Positions 32,872-41,230 of a stretch of DNA of 60,819 nucleotides are shown here, piece after piece. A program made the translations under genes and the position numbers. The stretch is from NCBI GenBank assembly GCA_017435425.1, contig JAFSFC010000042.1, positions 1-60,819 on the forward strand. Reading direction: 5' to 3'. The stretch comes from Ruminiclostridium sp. GTDB lineage: Bacteria > Bacillota > Clostridia > Oscillospirales > Oscillospiraceae. The notes beneath the pieces are model-generated. The model was not told the origin of the DNA. It was given only the letters and a program-made list of their open reading frames with translations, and ran no database searches. Position 1 is the first letter of the stretch. The number at the start of each line of letters is the position of its first letter.

Positions 32872-33162
32872 TTACTCTTCCTCGTCCTCGAAGAGGGTCT
32901 TCATGAACTCGGTGTAGACGGCTTCGGTCTCTTCTTCGCTGTCCAGGGTGGAGAGGATCTCTTCGCCATTTTCCTTGATGACCTTCATCAGGATCAGGCC
33001 CAGCTCTTCCTCTTCGTCCTCCTCAGCATCTTCGCTGACAGCGGGGAAGAAGGCCAGGTAGGTGTTGCCGTTGAATTCGATGGTGTCCAGATGCTCCAGT
33101 TCGAATTCGTTGCCGTCGTCGTCGGTCACGGTGATAAAGTTTGCGCCGTATTCTTCGCTCAT
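32872..33162 (-). CDS. DUF1292 (UPF0473, YrzB-like) protein
   Basis: A 96-residue acidic protein of unknown role, conserved in Firmicutes. The pattern ITVTDDDGNEFELEHLDTIEF, then YLAFFPAVSE and the acidic linker DAEEDEEEELGLILMKV, is the DUF1292 signature. In Bacillus it lies beside yrrK and alaS; here it stands alone behind its own promoter, upstream of 6S RNA. About a third of the residues are Asp or Glu. Confidence 0.88.
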   Translation of the reverse strand: MSEEYGANFITVTDDDGNEFELEHLDTIEFNGNTYLAFFPAVSEDAEEDEEEELGLILMKVIKENGEEILSTLDSEEETEAVYTEFMKTLFEDEEE

Positions 33163-33192
33163 GGTCTACGCTCCTTGTTTTTATCTGGCCTT

Positions 33193-33221
33193 ATTTTACT
33201 CTCTGATGACGGAAAAAGCAA
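33193..33221 (-). promoter_or_regulatory. Promoter of the DUF1292 gene
   Basis: Minus-strand TTGCTT (33221-33216), 17-nt spacer, TAAAAT (33198-33193). AAGGAG precedes the ATG. Confidence 0.7.
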
Positions 33222-33278
33222 GGGGAGGAGCGCAGAAATCTTTCTATGAAGTTTCTGTAAATCCTGCGAAATCACAGA

Positions 33279-33306
33279 TAGACAAATTGGAAAGCTGTGG
33301 TATAAT
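33279..33306 (+). promoter_or_regulatory. Promoter of the penicillin-binding protein gene
   Basis: TAGACA (33279-33284), 16-nt spacer, TATAAT (33301-33306). The leader to the TTG start is about 95 nt and contains no riboswitch I recognise. Confidence 0.65.
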
Positions 33307-33405
33307 GCATAAGATAGGCGTAGTAGTATACTGCGCTGACGTAAGTAAATTATGCCCCTGTATGGCGGCTGGATCCTATTTCCCACAGATTTCGGAGGTG
33401 TCAAA

Positions 33406-35724
33406 TTGGAACACAATCGAGAAAGACGTGACACTAAGTCAAGAAAGAAGAAAAAGAAGCACGGCAGGGTCTTTAAGATCGTCATGACCGTTGTGTTGAT
33501 TTTCGTCATAACCACGGTGATGCTGGCCTGCATGGCGGCATCCTACATTAAGAATGTCATCATTCCCGAGGCAGACCTTCAGTTGGATACCTATTCGGCC
33601 AACATGAACCTCACCACCACTATGTACTATCGGGATACCGATGCCAATGGTGAGCCTGTCTATCCGGAAATGCAGACCCTCTACGGTGACGAAAACCGCG
33701 TGTGGGTGGAACTGGATGAGATCCCCCAGAACCTGATCGACGCCACGGTGGCCATCGAGGACAAGCGTTTCTACGAGCACAATGGTGTGGACTGGGTCCG
33801 TACCGCCCGTGCTGCCCTCTTTATGCTCACGGGTACAGACATTCAGGGCGGTTCTACCCTCACCCAGCAGCTCATCAAGAACCTGACCACCGAGGACGAC
33901 GTCACCGTCAAGCGTAAGATCATGGAGATCTTCCGTGCCCTGGAGTTTGAAAAGAACTACAGCAAGGACGACATTCTGGAGTGGTACCTGAACTATATCT
34001 ATCTGGGTCAGCGCTGCAACGGCGTGTACACCGCATCCTATAAGTATTTTGGTAAGCATGTCTCTGAATTGAGCCTGGCCGAGTGCGCCAGCCTCATCGG
34101 CATCACCAACAACCCCTCCAAGTATGATCCCCTGGGTCACCTGGAGATCACGGACAAGGAGACCGGTGAGGTCACCACTTCCCGTGACTACAACAAGTAT
34201 CGCCAGGAGCTCATCCTGAATGCTATGCTGGACCAGAAGTACATCACCCAGGAAGAGTACGACGCTGCCGTCGCTGAAGAGATGAACTTCGACCACGGCA
34301 AGGACGTCCAGAAGAACTCTGCCATCTACAGCTGGTATGAGGACGCCGTCATCGAGCAGGTCATCAACGACCTGATGGAGGCCTACGGCTGGGCAGAGGA
34401 GATCGCTGCCGGCGTGGTCTTTAACGGCGGCCTGGAGATCTACACCTGCATGGACCCCGATGTCCAGGCAGCGGTGGATGAGGTCTACGGCAATCGTGAC
34501 ACCCTGAATGTGAACTCCGGCAGCGGACAGGCCATCCAGTCTGCCATCACCATCATCGACAATGAGACCGGTGACTGCGTGGCCATGGCCGGCGGCATTG
34601 GTCAGAAGACCTCCAGCCGCGGCTGGAACCGAGCCACCGACAGTATCCGTCCCCCCGGCTCCTCCATCAAGCCTCTGGCTGTTTACGCACCCGGCATCGA
34701 GCTGGGCAAGATCACTCCCAGCTCCACCTTTGAGGACTCTCCTGTGGATACCATTGACGGCAAGGCCTGGCCTGTGAACGCCACCGGCGTCTACCAGGGC
34801 ACCGTCTCCGTGGCTAAGGCCGTCCGGGAATCCATCAACACCGTGGCCGTCAAGGTCCTGGACGTGGTGGGTCACCAGACCAGCTTTGACTTCATGCAGG
34901 ACAAGTTCCACATCTCCAGCCTGGTGGAGTCTCAGAACATCGGCGGCAAGAACTTCTCCGACATCGGTCGGGCCCAGCTGGCTCTGGGCGGCCTGACCAA
35001 GGGTGTGAGCACCTTTGAGATGGCAGCGGCCTACTCCGTCTTCCCCCGTGAGGGTGAATACAGAGAGCCCCGCCTTTACACCCTGGTCCTGGACCGCAAC
35101 GGCGATACCCTCCTGGACAACACCCAGGACACCGAGACCGTTCTGTCTGAGCGCACCACTTACTACATGACCAAGATGCTCCAGGACGTTGTCACCGGTC
35201 CCGCTGGTGCCACCGGTACCGCAGCCAACTTCTCCGGCCAGGACATCGCCGGTAAGACCGGTACCACCACCTCCCGTAAGGACCTGTGGTTTGTGGGCTA
35301 CACCCCCTACTACACCGCAGCCGTCTGGACGGGCTACGACCAGCAGGAGAGACTGCCCAGCGGCCTGAAGAATCCCTCCACCACCCTGTGGAACCAGGTC
35401 ATGTCCAAGGTCCACCTGTCCATCCCCTATAAGCAGTTCCCCGCACCGGACACCAGTTCCATGAAGACCGTGAAGATCTGCGCCGTCAGCGGCAATCTGC
35501 CCAACCAGTACTGCGCAGGCCACATCACCACGGGAACCTTCTTCCCGGAGGACGTCCCCAAGAAGACCTGCACCGTCCACGTGTACGTGCCTCCTGAGGA
35601 ACCCGAAGAGGGCGAAGGCACCGAGGGCGCAGGCGGCGAAGGCACCACCCCCGGCGGTGAAGGCACCACCACGCCTCCCGCAACCACCCCTGAGACCCCT
35701 CCTGCAGAAACTCCCGCACAATAA
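33406..35724 (+). CDS. Class A penicillin-binding protein (PBP1A-type)
   Basis: A 772-residue bifunctional peptidoglycan synthase. The start is a TTG at 33406, 7 nt after GGAGG; a longer in-frame reading has no such site. A basic cytosolic tail (RRDTKSRKKKKKHG) precedes one membrane helix (about 24-48). The glycosyltransferase domain has EDKRFYEHNGVDW, GGSTLTQQLIKNL and RKIMEIFRALEFE. The transpeptidase has SSIK (SxxK nucleophile, in RPPGSSIKPLAVY), SIN (SxN) and KTGTT. The C-terminus is a 60-residue Pro/Glu/Gly/Thr linker rich in repeats, outside the membrane. Monocistronic. Confidence 0.95.
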   Translation: MEHNRERRDTKSRKKKKKHGRVFKIVMTVVLIFVITTVMLACMAASYIKNVIIPEADLQLDTYSANMNLTTTMYYRDTDANGEPVYPEMQTLYGDENRVWVELDEIPQNLIDATVAIEDKRFYEHNGVDWVRTARAALFMLTGTDIQGGSTLTQQLIKNLTTEDDVTVKRKIMEIFRALEFEKNYSKDDILEWYLNYIYLGQRCNGVYTASYKYFGKHVSELSLAECASLIGITNNPSKYDPLGHLEITDKETGEVTTSRDYNKYRQELILNAMLDQKYITQEEYDAAVAEEMNFDHGKDVQKNSAIYSWYEDAVIEQVINDLMEAYGWAEEIAAGVVFNGGLEIYTCMDPDVQAAVDEVYGNRDTLNVNSGSGQAIQSAITIIDNETGDCVAMAGGIGQKTSSRGWNRATDSIRPPGSSIKPLAVYAPGIELGKITPSSTFEDSPVDTIDGKAWPVNATGVYQGTVSVAKAVRESINTVAVKVLDVVGHQTSFDFMQDKFHISSLVESQNIGGKNFSDIGRAQLALGGLTKGVSTFEMAAAYSVFPREGEYREPRLYTLVLDRNGDTLLDNTQDTETVLSERTTYYMTKMLQDVVTGPAGATGTAANFSGQDIAGKTGTTTSRKDLWFVGYTPYYTAAVWTGYDQQERLPSGLKNPSTTLWNQVMSKVHLSIPYKQFPAPDTSSMKTVKICAVSGNLPNQYCAGHITTGTFFPEDVPKKTCTVHVYVPPEEPEEGEGTEGAGGEGTTPGGEGTTTPPATTPETPPAETPAQ

Positions 35725-35731
35725 GTACCCC

Positions 35732-35759
35732 AAGGCCCCGGCTTTTGCCGGGGCCTTTT
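35732..35759 (+). terminator. Terminator of the PBP gene
   Basis: AAGGCCCCGGC (35732-35742) and GCCGGGGCCTT (35747-35757) with a TTTT loop and a T-run. Confidence 0.9.
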
Positions 35760-35824
35760 GTCATCCTCATAGAATCGAAAGGAAAATTTGATGGAAAAAA
35801 TGTCGCTCAGACAAATACTTTGGG

Positions 35825-35853
35825 TTGCCATACAGAGACAAATGTGGTAGAAT
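35825..35853 (+). promoter_or_regulatory. Promoter of the ACT / hom unit
   Basis: TTGCCA (35825-35830), 17-nt spacer, TAGAAT (35848-35853). The leader is about 40 nt, with GGGAGGCG before the ATG. Confidence 0.75.
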
Positions 35854-35897
35854 GGCAAACAATACGGAACGGACCGATACAAAAAGGGAGGCGAATC

Positions 35898-36338
35898 ATG
35901 TCAAGAGCACCCAACTATTACATCGTGGATGCAGAGGCCCTGCCGGAGATCTTCCGCAAGGTGGTGGAGGCCCGCCGGCTCCTGGACACAGGGGAGGCGG
36001 AGACCGTCAACCAGGCAGTGCGGATCACAGGCATCAGCCGCAGTGCATTCTATAAATATAAGGATGCGGTCCGTCCCTTCCAGGACATGCTCCATGGCCG
36101 GATCGTTACCTTCCAGATGATGCTGAAGGATCAGCCGGGCATCCTGTCCCAGGTGCTGAACCTCTTTGCTGATTCCGGGGCAAACATCCTGACCATCAAT
36201 CAGGGCCTGCCGGTGAACGGCTGTGCTGTGGTGACGGTCAATGCCGAGACCTCCGGTCTCCAGGGGTCCCTTCAGGAGCTGCTGGAGCGTATGGACAGGG
36301 CAGAAGGGGTCCTGCGGGGCGAGATCCTGGCGGGATGA
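35898..36338 (+). CDS. ACT-domain protein (UPF0735, PheB-like)
   Basis: A 146-residue protein: an N-terminal helix-turn-helix-like part (YYIVDAEALPEIFRKVVEARRLL, then RITGISRSAFYKYKDAV) and a C-terminal ACT domain (about 70-145, DQPGILSQVLNLFADSGANILTINQ). The ACT domain should bind an amino acid. The neighbours hom and lysC fix the pathway as aspartate-family synthesis, so threonine or lysine is a reasonable ligand (inference). The ATG at 35898 follows GGGAGG; a longer in-frame reading lies over the promoter. Confidence 0.88.
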   Translation: MSRAPNYYIVDAEALPEIFRKVVEARRLLDTGEAETVNQAVRITGISRSAFYKYKDAVRPFQDMLHGRIVTFQMMLKDQPGILSQVLNLFADSGANILTINQGLPVNGCAVVTVNAETSGLQGSLQELLERMDRAEGVLRGEILAG

Positions 36339-36386
36339 ACCTTCATTGAATATAAGATATGTATCGTATGAAAAGGACGGTTTTTT

Positions 36387-37580
36387 ATGGTTAAAGTAGC
36401 AGTGTTAGGCTATGGCGTGGTTGGCTCCGGTGTGGCAGAGGTCATCACCGGCAACGGCGCCGGCATCAGTAAACGGGCCGATAATCTCATCGAGCTGAAA
36501 TACATTCTGGATGTGCGGGAATTTCCCGACAGTCCTTTTGCAGACAAGTTCGTCAAGGACTTCTCCGTCATTGAAGCAGATCCTGAGGTCAACGTGGTGG
36601 TGGAGACCATCGGCGGCGTGGGCGCTGCCCTGGACTTCACTGAGCGGGCTCTGAAGGCTGGCAAGAGCGTGGTCAGCTCCAATAAGGAGCTGGTGGCCAC
36701 CCACGGCCGTCGCCTGCTGGATCTGGCGGCAGAAAAGGGTGTGGTCTACCTCTTTGAAGCCAGTGTGGGCGGCGGTATCCCCATCCTGCGGCCTCTGAGC
36801 GAGTGCATGGCCGCCAATGAGATCATGGAGATCTGCGGCATCGTCAACGGTACCGCCAACTATATCTTCACCCGGATGGTCCAGGACGGCATCCCCTTTG
36901 AGGAGGCTCTGAAGGGAGCCCAGGCCAACGGCTATGCCGAGCAGGACCCCACCGCCGACGTGGAAGGCATGGATACCTGCCGGAAGTTGTGCATCCTGTC
37001 CTCCATCGCCTACGGCTGGCACCTGCTGCCCGAGCAGGTCCCCACCAAGGGCATCACCAAGATCACCCTGGCCGATGAGGCCTATGCCGCCGTCAGCGGC
37101 TACCGCATCAAACTTCTGGGCCGTGCCATTGCCCAGGAAGACGGTTCCGTCTGCCCCTTCGTGGAACCCCACTTTGTCAGCCTGCAGGATCCCCTGGGCG
37201 GTGTGGAAGACGTGTTCAACGCCATCAAGGTCAAGGGCGACGCCGTGGGCGACGTGATGTTCTATGGCCGGGGTGCCGGTAAGCTCCCCACCGCCAGCGC
37301 CGTGGTGGCCGATGTCATCGCAGCCGCCCGAAAGCTCACCCGTGCCGGGTATCATCCATGGCAGCCCAACCGTCCCGAGGCCGTTCTGTCTGTGGACGAG
37401 TTCGCAAGCCCCTGGTTTGTCCGTCTGGCAGAGGGCAGCCTGGAGGCAGGGGAGAAGCTGACCATTGCTGCGGGTTCTCCTGAGGAGAGCGGCTGGATCA
37501 CCCCCGCCATGACCCGTCCCCAGCTGGAGGAGGTCCTCTCTGATAAGAAGGTCCTGGCTGTGATCCGAGTCCTGGACTGA
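36387..37580 (+). CDS. hom: Homoserine dehydrogenase, short form
   Basis: A 397-residue NAD(P)-dependent enzyme making homoserine for threonine and methionine. The nucleotide loop VAVLGYGVVGSGVAE is at the N-terminus, SSNKELVATHG and FEASVGGGIPILR follow, then the catalytic NGTANYIFTRM and ADVEGMDTCRKLCILSS region (with the family Lys). The C-terminal part, after about residue 330, is only about 65 residues and looks like a reduced ACT domain; full-length enzymes have about 430 residues. Feedback control may depend on the separate ACT protein 48 nt upstream (inference). Confidence 0.92.
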   Translation: MVKVAVLGYGVVGSGVAEVITGNGAGISKRADNLIELKYILDVREFPDSPFADKFVKDFSVIEADPEVNVVVETIGGVGAALDFTERALKAGKSVVSSNKELVATHGRRLLDLAAEKGVVYLFEASVGGGIPILRPLSECMAANEIMEICGIVNGTANYIFTRMVQDGIPFEEALKGAQANGYAEQDPTADVEGMDTCRKLCILSSIAYGWHLLPEQVPTKGITKITLADEAYAAVSGYRIKLLGRAIAQEDGSVCPFVEPHFVSLQDPLGGVEDVFNAIKVKGDAVGDVMFYGRGAGKLPTASAVVADVIAAARKLTRAGYHPWQPNRPEAVLSVDEFASPWFVRLAEGSLEAGEKLTIAAGSPEESGWITPAMTRPQLEEVLSDKKVLAVIRVLD

Positions 37581-37687
37581 CCTGCCCCGCCCCGGCAGCA
37601 TAGCATAGAGGGGCACATATGAATTCGCGATTCCATTCCCTGTGGCGCTCGTTCACACAGCGTCATATGTCAGGAGGTAAGTAATAT
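37581..37687 (+). other. hom-lysC spacer with long-range inverted repeat
   Basis: ACATATGA (37615-37622) pairs with TCATATGT (37663-37670), enclosing CTGTG/CACAG (37640-37660). The outer pairing ends just before the AGGAGG of lysC (about 37672), so folding could alter its translation. No known riboswitch is recognisable. Confidence 0.45.
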
Positions 37688-38902
37688 ATGGGACTGATCG
37701 TACAAAAATTTGGCGGCACCTCGGTGGCCAATAAGGAGCGGCTGGAAAACGTTGCCCGCATCATCACCGATACCTACCGTCAGGGTCACCAGGTGGTGGC
37801 CGTCCTCTCCGCCCAGGGTAAGACCACGGATGAGCTCATTGCAAAGGCAATGGAGATCAACCCCAAGGCATCCAAGCGTGAGATGGATATGCTGCTGTCC
37901 ACCGGCGAGCAGATGTCCTGCTCCCTGTGCGCCATGGCCATCCAGGCTCTGGGTTATCCTGCCGTTTCCCTCACCGGCTGGCAGGCTGGTTTCCAGACCA
38001 ACAGCAGCTACAGCAGCGCAAAGATCAAGAAGGTCCGCACCGAGCGTATCCAGGCCGAGCTGGACCGAAACCACTCCATCGTCATCGTTACCGGTTTCCA
38101 GGGCCTGAACAAGTTTGACGACATCACTACCCTGGGCCGCGGCGGTTCCGATACGTCCGCCGTTGCTCTGGCTGCTGCCCTGAAGGCAGACCTGTGCCAG
38201 ATCTACACCGACGTGGACGGCGTATACACAGCAGATCCCCGACATGTTGAGGGTGCCAGAAAGCTGGATGAGATCACCTTTGACGAAATGCTGGAACTGG
38301 CCAGCCTGGGTGCCCAGGTCCTCCACAATCGTTCCGTGGAACTGGCCAAAAAGTATCGGGTGAATTTAGAAGTCCTGTCCAGCTTCAGCGGGAAGCCGGG
38401 CACCAAAGTCAAGGAGGTTGCAAAGCAAATGGAAAAGACCCAGATCAGCGGTGTCGCTAAAGATAAGAACGTAGCCCGTCTGGCCCTGGTGGGCGTGGAG
38501 GATAAGCCTGGTATCGCCTATCAGGTGTTCTCCCTGCTGGGCAAGGAAGACATCAACGTTGACATCATCCTGCAGTCCTATGGCCGTGATGAGCGTCAGG
38601 ACATCAGCTTTACCGTCAAGCGCAGCGATGCTGACCAGGCTCTGGCCATTCTGTCCGAGCACCAGGCCGCCCTGGGCTTCGACCACATTGACATGAACAA
38701 GGAAGTGGTCAAGGTCTCCATCGTGGGTGCAGGCATGCTGGACAACGCCGGCGTGGCAGCCAAGATGTTCGGTGCTCTGTATGACGCAGACATCAACATC
38801 CATATGATCTCTACCAGTGAGATCAAGGTCTCCGTCCTGCTGGACGAGGTCAATGGCAATGCAGCCGTCCAGGCCATCCACGATAAGTTCTTTGAAGACT
38901 GA
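37688..38902 (+). CDS. lysC: Aspartate kinase
   Basis: A 404-residue kinase phosphorylating aspartate, the first step to Lys, Thr and Met. It begins GLIVQKFGGTSVANKERL (signature), has the ATP segment TLGRGGSDTSAVALAAAL, and two C-terminal ACT domains (about 265-335 and 345-404: VGVEDKPGIAYQVFSLL and IVGAGMLDNAGVAAKMF). It should be feedback-inhibited. It follows hom by 107 nt, probably in one transcript; a terminator follows. Confidence 0.96.
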   Translation: MGLIVQKFGGTSVANKERLENVARIITDTYRQGHQVVAVLSAQGKTTDELIAKAMEINPKASKREMDMLLSTGEQMSCSLCAMAIQALGYPAVSLTGWQAGFQTNSSYSSAKIKKVRTERIQAELDRNHSIVIVTGFQGLNKFDDITTLGRGGSDTSAVALAAALKADLCQIYTDVDGVYTADPRHVEGARKLDEITFDEMLELASLGAQVLHNRSVELAKKYRVNLEVLSSFSGKPGTKVKEVAKQMEKTQISGVAKDKNVARLALVGVEDKPGIAYQVFSLLGKEDINVDIILQSYGRDERQDISFTVKRSDADQALAILSEHQAALGFDHIDMNKEVVKVSIVGAGMLDNAGVAAKMFGALYDADINIHMISTSEIKVSVLLDEVNGNAAVQAIHDKFFED

Positions 38903-38915
38903 TAAAAAGTTACGA

Positions 38916-38952
38916 AAAGGGGAGTTGGTGCTTTGGCCAACTCCCTTTTTTT
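38916..38952 (+). terminator. lysC terminator
   Basis: GGGAGTTGG (38920-38928) and CCAACTCCC (38937-38945) with a GTGCTTTG loop and TTTTTTT. Confidence 0.88.
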
Positions 38953-39034
38953 ACCGTTTTGAGAACTTGGGCGATATGCCTAATTTCGGCAAAATTCAAA
39001 GTAAATTTTTTTCCTGATACGTGACATTCCCGTC

Positions 39035-39063
39035 TTGTAATTTGGAGAATCCTTTGTTATAAT
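39035..39063 (+). promoter_or_regulatory. Promoter of the etf leader and operon
   Basis: TTGTAA (39035-39040), 17-nt spacer, TATAAT (39058-39063). Transcription should start near 39070, giving a 210-nt leader. Confidence 0.8.
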
Positions 39064-39069
39064 ACCACC

Positions 39070-39245
39070 GTAGTGTAATGGATGGGTGTACTCTGTGCAT
39101 CTTTCCGATGAAACGTCTGCCACCGGGCACCCACCCGGTCTGGCGTTTAGGTGATGAGGTTCTGCGCAAGGGCAGAGAAAGCCACGGGGACGGGGCTCGC
39201 CCCCAAAGCCGACCGAGCCGGAGCAAGGAACAGCGTCATCAAAAA
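39070..39245 (+). ncRNA. Structured leader RNA of etfB-etfA-acd, class unrecognised
   Basis: A 170-nt GC-rich stretch between a strong promoter and etfB, with an A-rich tail and no gene. Elements: closing stem GATGA/TCATC (39107-39111/39236-39240) extended by CG/CG; hairpin GCC-ACCGGG/CCCGGT-CT-GGC (39119-39144) with the exact loop CACCCA; TGGGTG (39083-39088) upstream, perfectly complementary to that loop (a pseudoknot); hairpin TCTGC/GCAGA (39161-39176); and GGGG/CCCC (39192-39203). GGCTCG (39194-39199) can instead pair with CGAGCC (39214-39219), which frees CCCCC (39200-39204) to cover the GGGGG ribosome-binding site (39266-39270). It matches none of the glycine, ZTP, FMN, cobalamin, M-box, TPP, SAM, c-di-GMP or T-box patterns I compared. 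Likely a cis-regulator; the ligand is unknown. Confidence 0.6.
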
Positions 39246-39279
39246 TAAAACAAATCAAAATTATAGGGGGAAATCAGAA

Positions 39280-40089
39280 ATGAACATACTTGTTTGTATC
39301 AAGCAAGTGCCGGACACGACCATTATTAAGATCGATCCTGTCACCAACACCCTGATGCGTGAAGGCGTTCCCGCCATCGTCAATCCTTTCGACGCTTATG
39401 CAGTCGAAGCAGCAGCTCGCGTGAAGGACAAGTACAAGGACACCAAGGTCTACATCCTGTCCATGGGCCCCGCTCAGGCACTGGCAGCTCTGAAGGAGTG
39501 CCTGTCTGTCGGTGGCGACAAGGCTTTCCTGGTCTCTGACCGCGCTTGCGGCGGTTCCGACACCCTGGCAACCGGCTACATCCTGGCTAACACCATCAAG
39601 AAGATCGAAGAGATGGAAGGCATCAAGTTCGATATGCTGATGTTCGGTAAGCAGGCTATCGACGGCGATACCGCACAGGTTGGTCCTCAGGTTGCTGAGT
39701 ACCTGGACTATCCCCAGGTCACCTTCGGCTGGGAAGTTTGGCCCACCGAGGACGGCACTGGCGTCCGCGTGAAGAAGGAACTGGAAGACGGTTACGAAAT
39801 CCTGGAGATGGCTTGCCCCTGCGCAGTCACCATCACCAAGCCCGACTACGAGCCCCGCTTCCCCACCATTAAGTCCAAGATGGCTGCTAACAAGGCAGTT
39901 ATCCCCGTCCTGTCCGCAGCTGACGTTAACCTGGACGTCGAGCAGTCCGGTCTGAAGGGCTCTCCCACCAAGGTTAAGAAGAGCTTCACTCCTCCCCGTA
40001 AGGAAGGCGGCCTGAAGATCAAGGAAGAGACTCCCGAAGAGTCCGCAAAGAAGCTGTACGACCTGCTCAAGGACAAGGGCATCATCTAA
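39280..40089 (+). CDS. etfB: Electron transfer flavoprotein, beta subunit
   Basis: A 269-residue subunit that carries the AMP or second flavin of the EtfAB complex and passes electrons to acyl-CoA dehydrogenase. It opens MNILVCIKQVPDTTIIKID, contains VNPFDAYAVEAAARVK, SDRACGGSDTLATGYIL and MFGKQAIDGDTAQVGPQ, all hallmark EtfB segments. The ATG at 39280 follows GGGGG; a longer in-frame reading enters the leader RNA. The cluster order etfB-etfA-acd suggests an electron-bifurcating butyryl-CoA dehydrogenase/Etf complex (inference). Confidence 0.95.
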   Translation: MNILVCIKQVPDTTIIKIDPVTNTLMREGVPAIVNPFDAYAVEAAARVKDKYKDTKVYILSMGPAQALAALKECLSVGGDKAFLVSDRACGGSDTLATGYILANTIKKIEEMEGIKFDMLMFGKQAIDGDTAQVGPQVAEYLDYPQVTFGWEVWPTEDGTGVRVKKELEDGYEILEMACPCAVTITKPDYEPRFPTIKSKMAANKAVIPVLSAADVNLDVEQSGLKGSPTKVKKSFTPPRKEGGLKIKEETPEESAKKLYDLLKDKGII

Positions 40090-40110
40090 TAGAGGGGAGG
40101 AAGAACTACA

Positions 40111-41130
40111 ATGTTACAGACTAGCTACGAAGCAAAGACTAAGGACCTGTGGGTCTTTATTGAAACCAAGAATGGTAAGGCAAGAAACGTTGGCCTGGAG
40201 CTGCTGAATCCCGGCCGTCGTCTGGCTGCTATCCAGGGCGGTAAGACCGTTGCTCTGGTCATCGGCTACAACTGCGAGCAGGCTGTTAAGGACGCTATCG
40301 CTTACGGCGCAGACAAGGTCCTGCTGATCGACAACGAAGTTTACGATCACTACAGCACCGACGCTTACACCGCAGCTATCGTTCACGCTGTCGAGAACGA
40401 TTGCCCCACCTCCATCCTGATGGGCGCATCTCCTCTGGGCCGTGACCTGGGTCCCCGTGTTGCAGGCCGCCTGCGCACCGGTCTGACCGCAGACTGCACC
40501 TCTCTGGACATCGACGAAGCTACCGGTAAGGTTGCTTGGACCCGTCCCGCATTCGGTGGTAACCTGATGGCTACCATCCTGTGCCCCTTCACCTTCCCCC
40601 AGATCGGCACCTGCCGTCCCGGCGTTAACAAGAAGCTGGAGCCCGACTACAGCCGCACCGCTGAGGTCGAGACCATCGACTTCGTGTTCCCCGCAGAGCA
40701 GATCCGCATCAAGGTCATCGAGACCATCACCGAAGAAGGCGAGAAGGTCGACCTGGAAGGCGCTGAGATCATCGTCTCCGGCGGCCGTGGTCTGGGCGGC
40801 CCCGAGGGCTTCGAGACCACCATTAAGCCCCTGGCTGACGCTCTGGGCGGCGTTGTGGGTTCCTCCCGTGCAGCTGTTGACGCTGGCTGGATCCCCCACT
40901 CCCACCAGGTCGGTCAGACCGGTAAGACCGTTGGCCCCAAGCTGTACGTTGCTTGCGGCATCTCCGGCGCTATCCAGCACCTGGCTGGTATGAGCGGCTC
41001 CGACTTCATCGTCTGCATCAACAAGGACGTTGAGGCTCCCATCTTCGGCGTTGCTGACCTGGGCGTCATCGGCAACCTGTACGAGGTTTGCCCCGCTCTG
41101 ACCAAGCTGGTTCTGGCTGACAAGGACTAA
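40111..41130 (+). CDS. etfA: Electron transfer flavoprotein, alpha subunit
   Basis: A 339-residue partner binding FAD. The C-terminal FAD domain reads [27 protein letters not shown] in part, then [23 protein letters not shown] and [16 protein letters not shown], with the Arg and His that shape flavin potential. The N-terminal domain begins [17 protein letters not shown]. It lies 21 nt after etfB. A bare stem-loop separates it from acd, 100 nt on. Confidence 0.95.
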   Translation: MLQTSYEAKTKDLWVFIETKNGKARNVGLELLNPGRRLAAIQGGKTVALVIGYNCEQAVKDAIAYGADKVLLIDNEVYDHYSTDAYTAAIVHAVENDCPTSILMGASPLGRDLGPRVAGRLRTGLTADCTSLDIDEATGKVAWTRPAFGGNLMATILCPFTFPQIGTCRPGVNKKLEPDYSRTAEVETIDFVFPAEQIRIKVIETITEEGEKVDLEGAEIIVSGGRGLGGPEGFETTIKPLADALGGVVGSSRAAVDAGWIPHSHQVGQTGKTVGPKLYVACGISGAIQHLAGMSGSDFIVCINKDVEAPIFGVADLGVIGNLYEVCPALTKLVLADKD

Positions 41131-41166
41131 TTCCTAGTCACTGGTACTAATTTATTAGTATTTTTT

Positions 41167-41196
41167 GTGCTGCCCCGCCTTTGGGCGGGGCAGCAC
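41167..41196 (+). other. Intercistronic stem-loop between etfA and acd
   Basis: GTGCTGCCCCGCC (41167-41179) and GGCGGGGCAGCAC (41184-41196) form a perfect 13-bp stem with a TTTG loop. A T-run lies before it and none after it, so it is not a classical terminator. It could stabilise the etf message or slow transcription, setting etfBA:acd ratios. Confidence 0.65.
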
Positions 41197-41230
41197 CCCT
41201 AATGGCATAAAAGAAAGGAAAAACTACACC

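Noticed and set aside
39070..39245. Assignment of the etf leader to the fixA RNA motif, GEMM (c-di-GMP-I), FMN or M-box riboswitch
   Set aside because: fixA is described in Pseudomonas and the sequence does not match it; isolated resemblances (AAAGCCACGGG, TTAGGTGA) lack the other conserved blocks in the right order.
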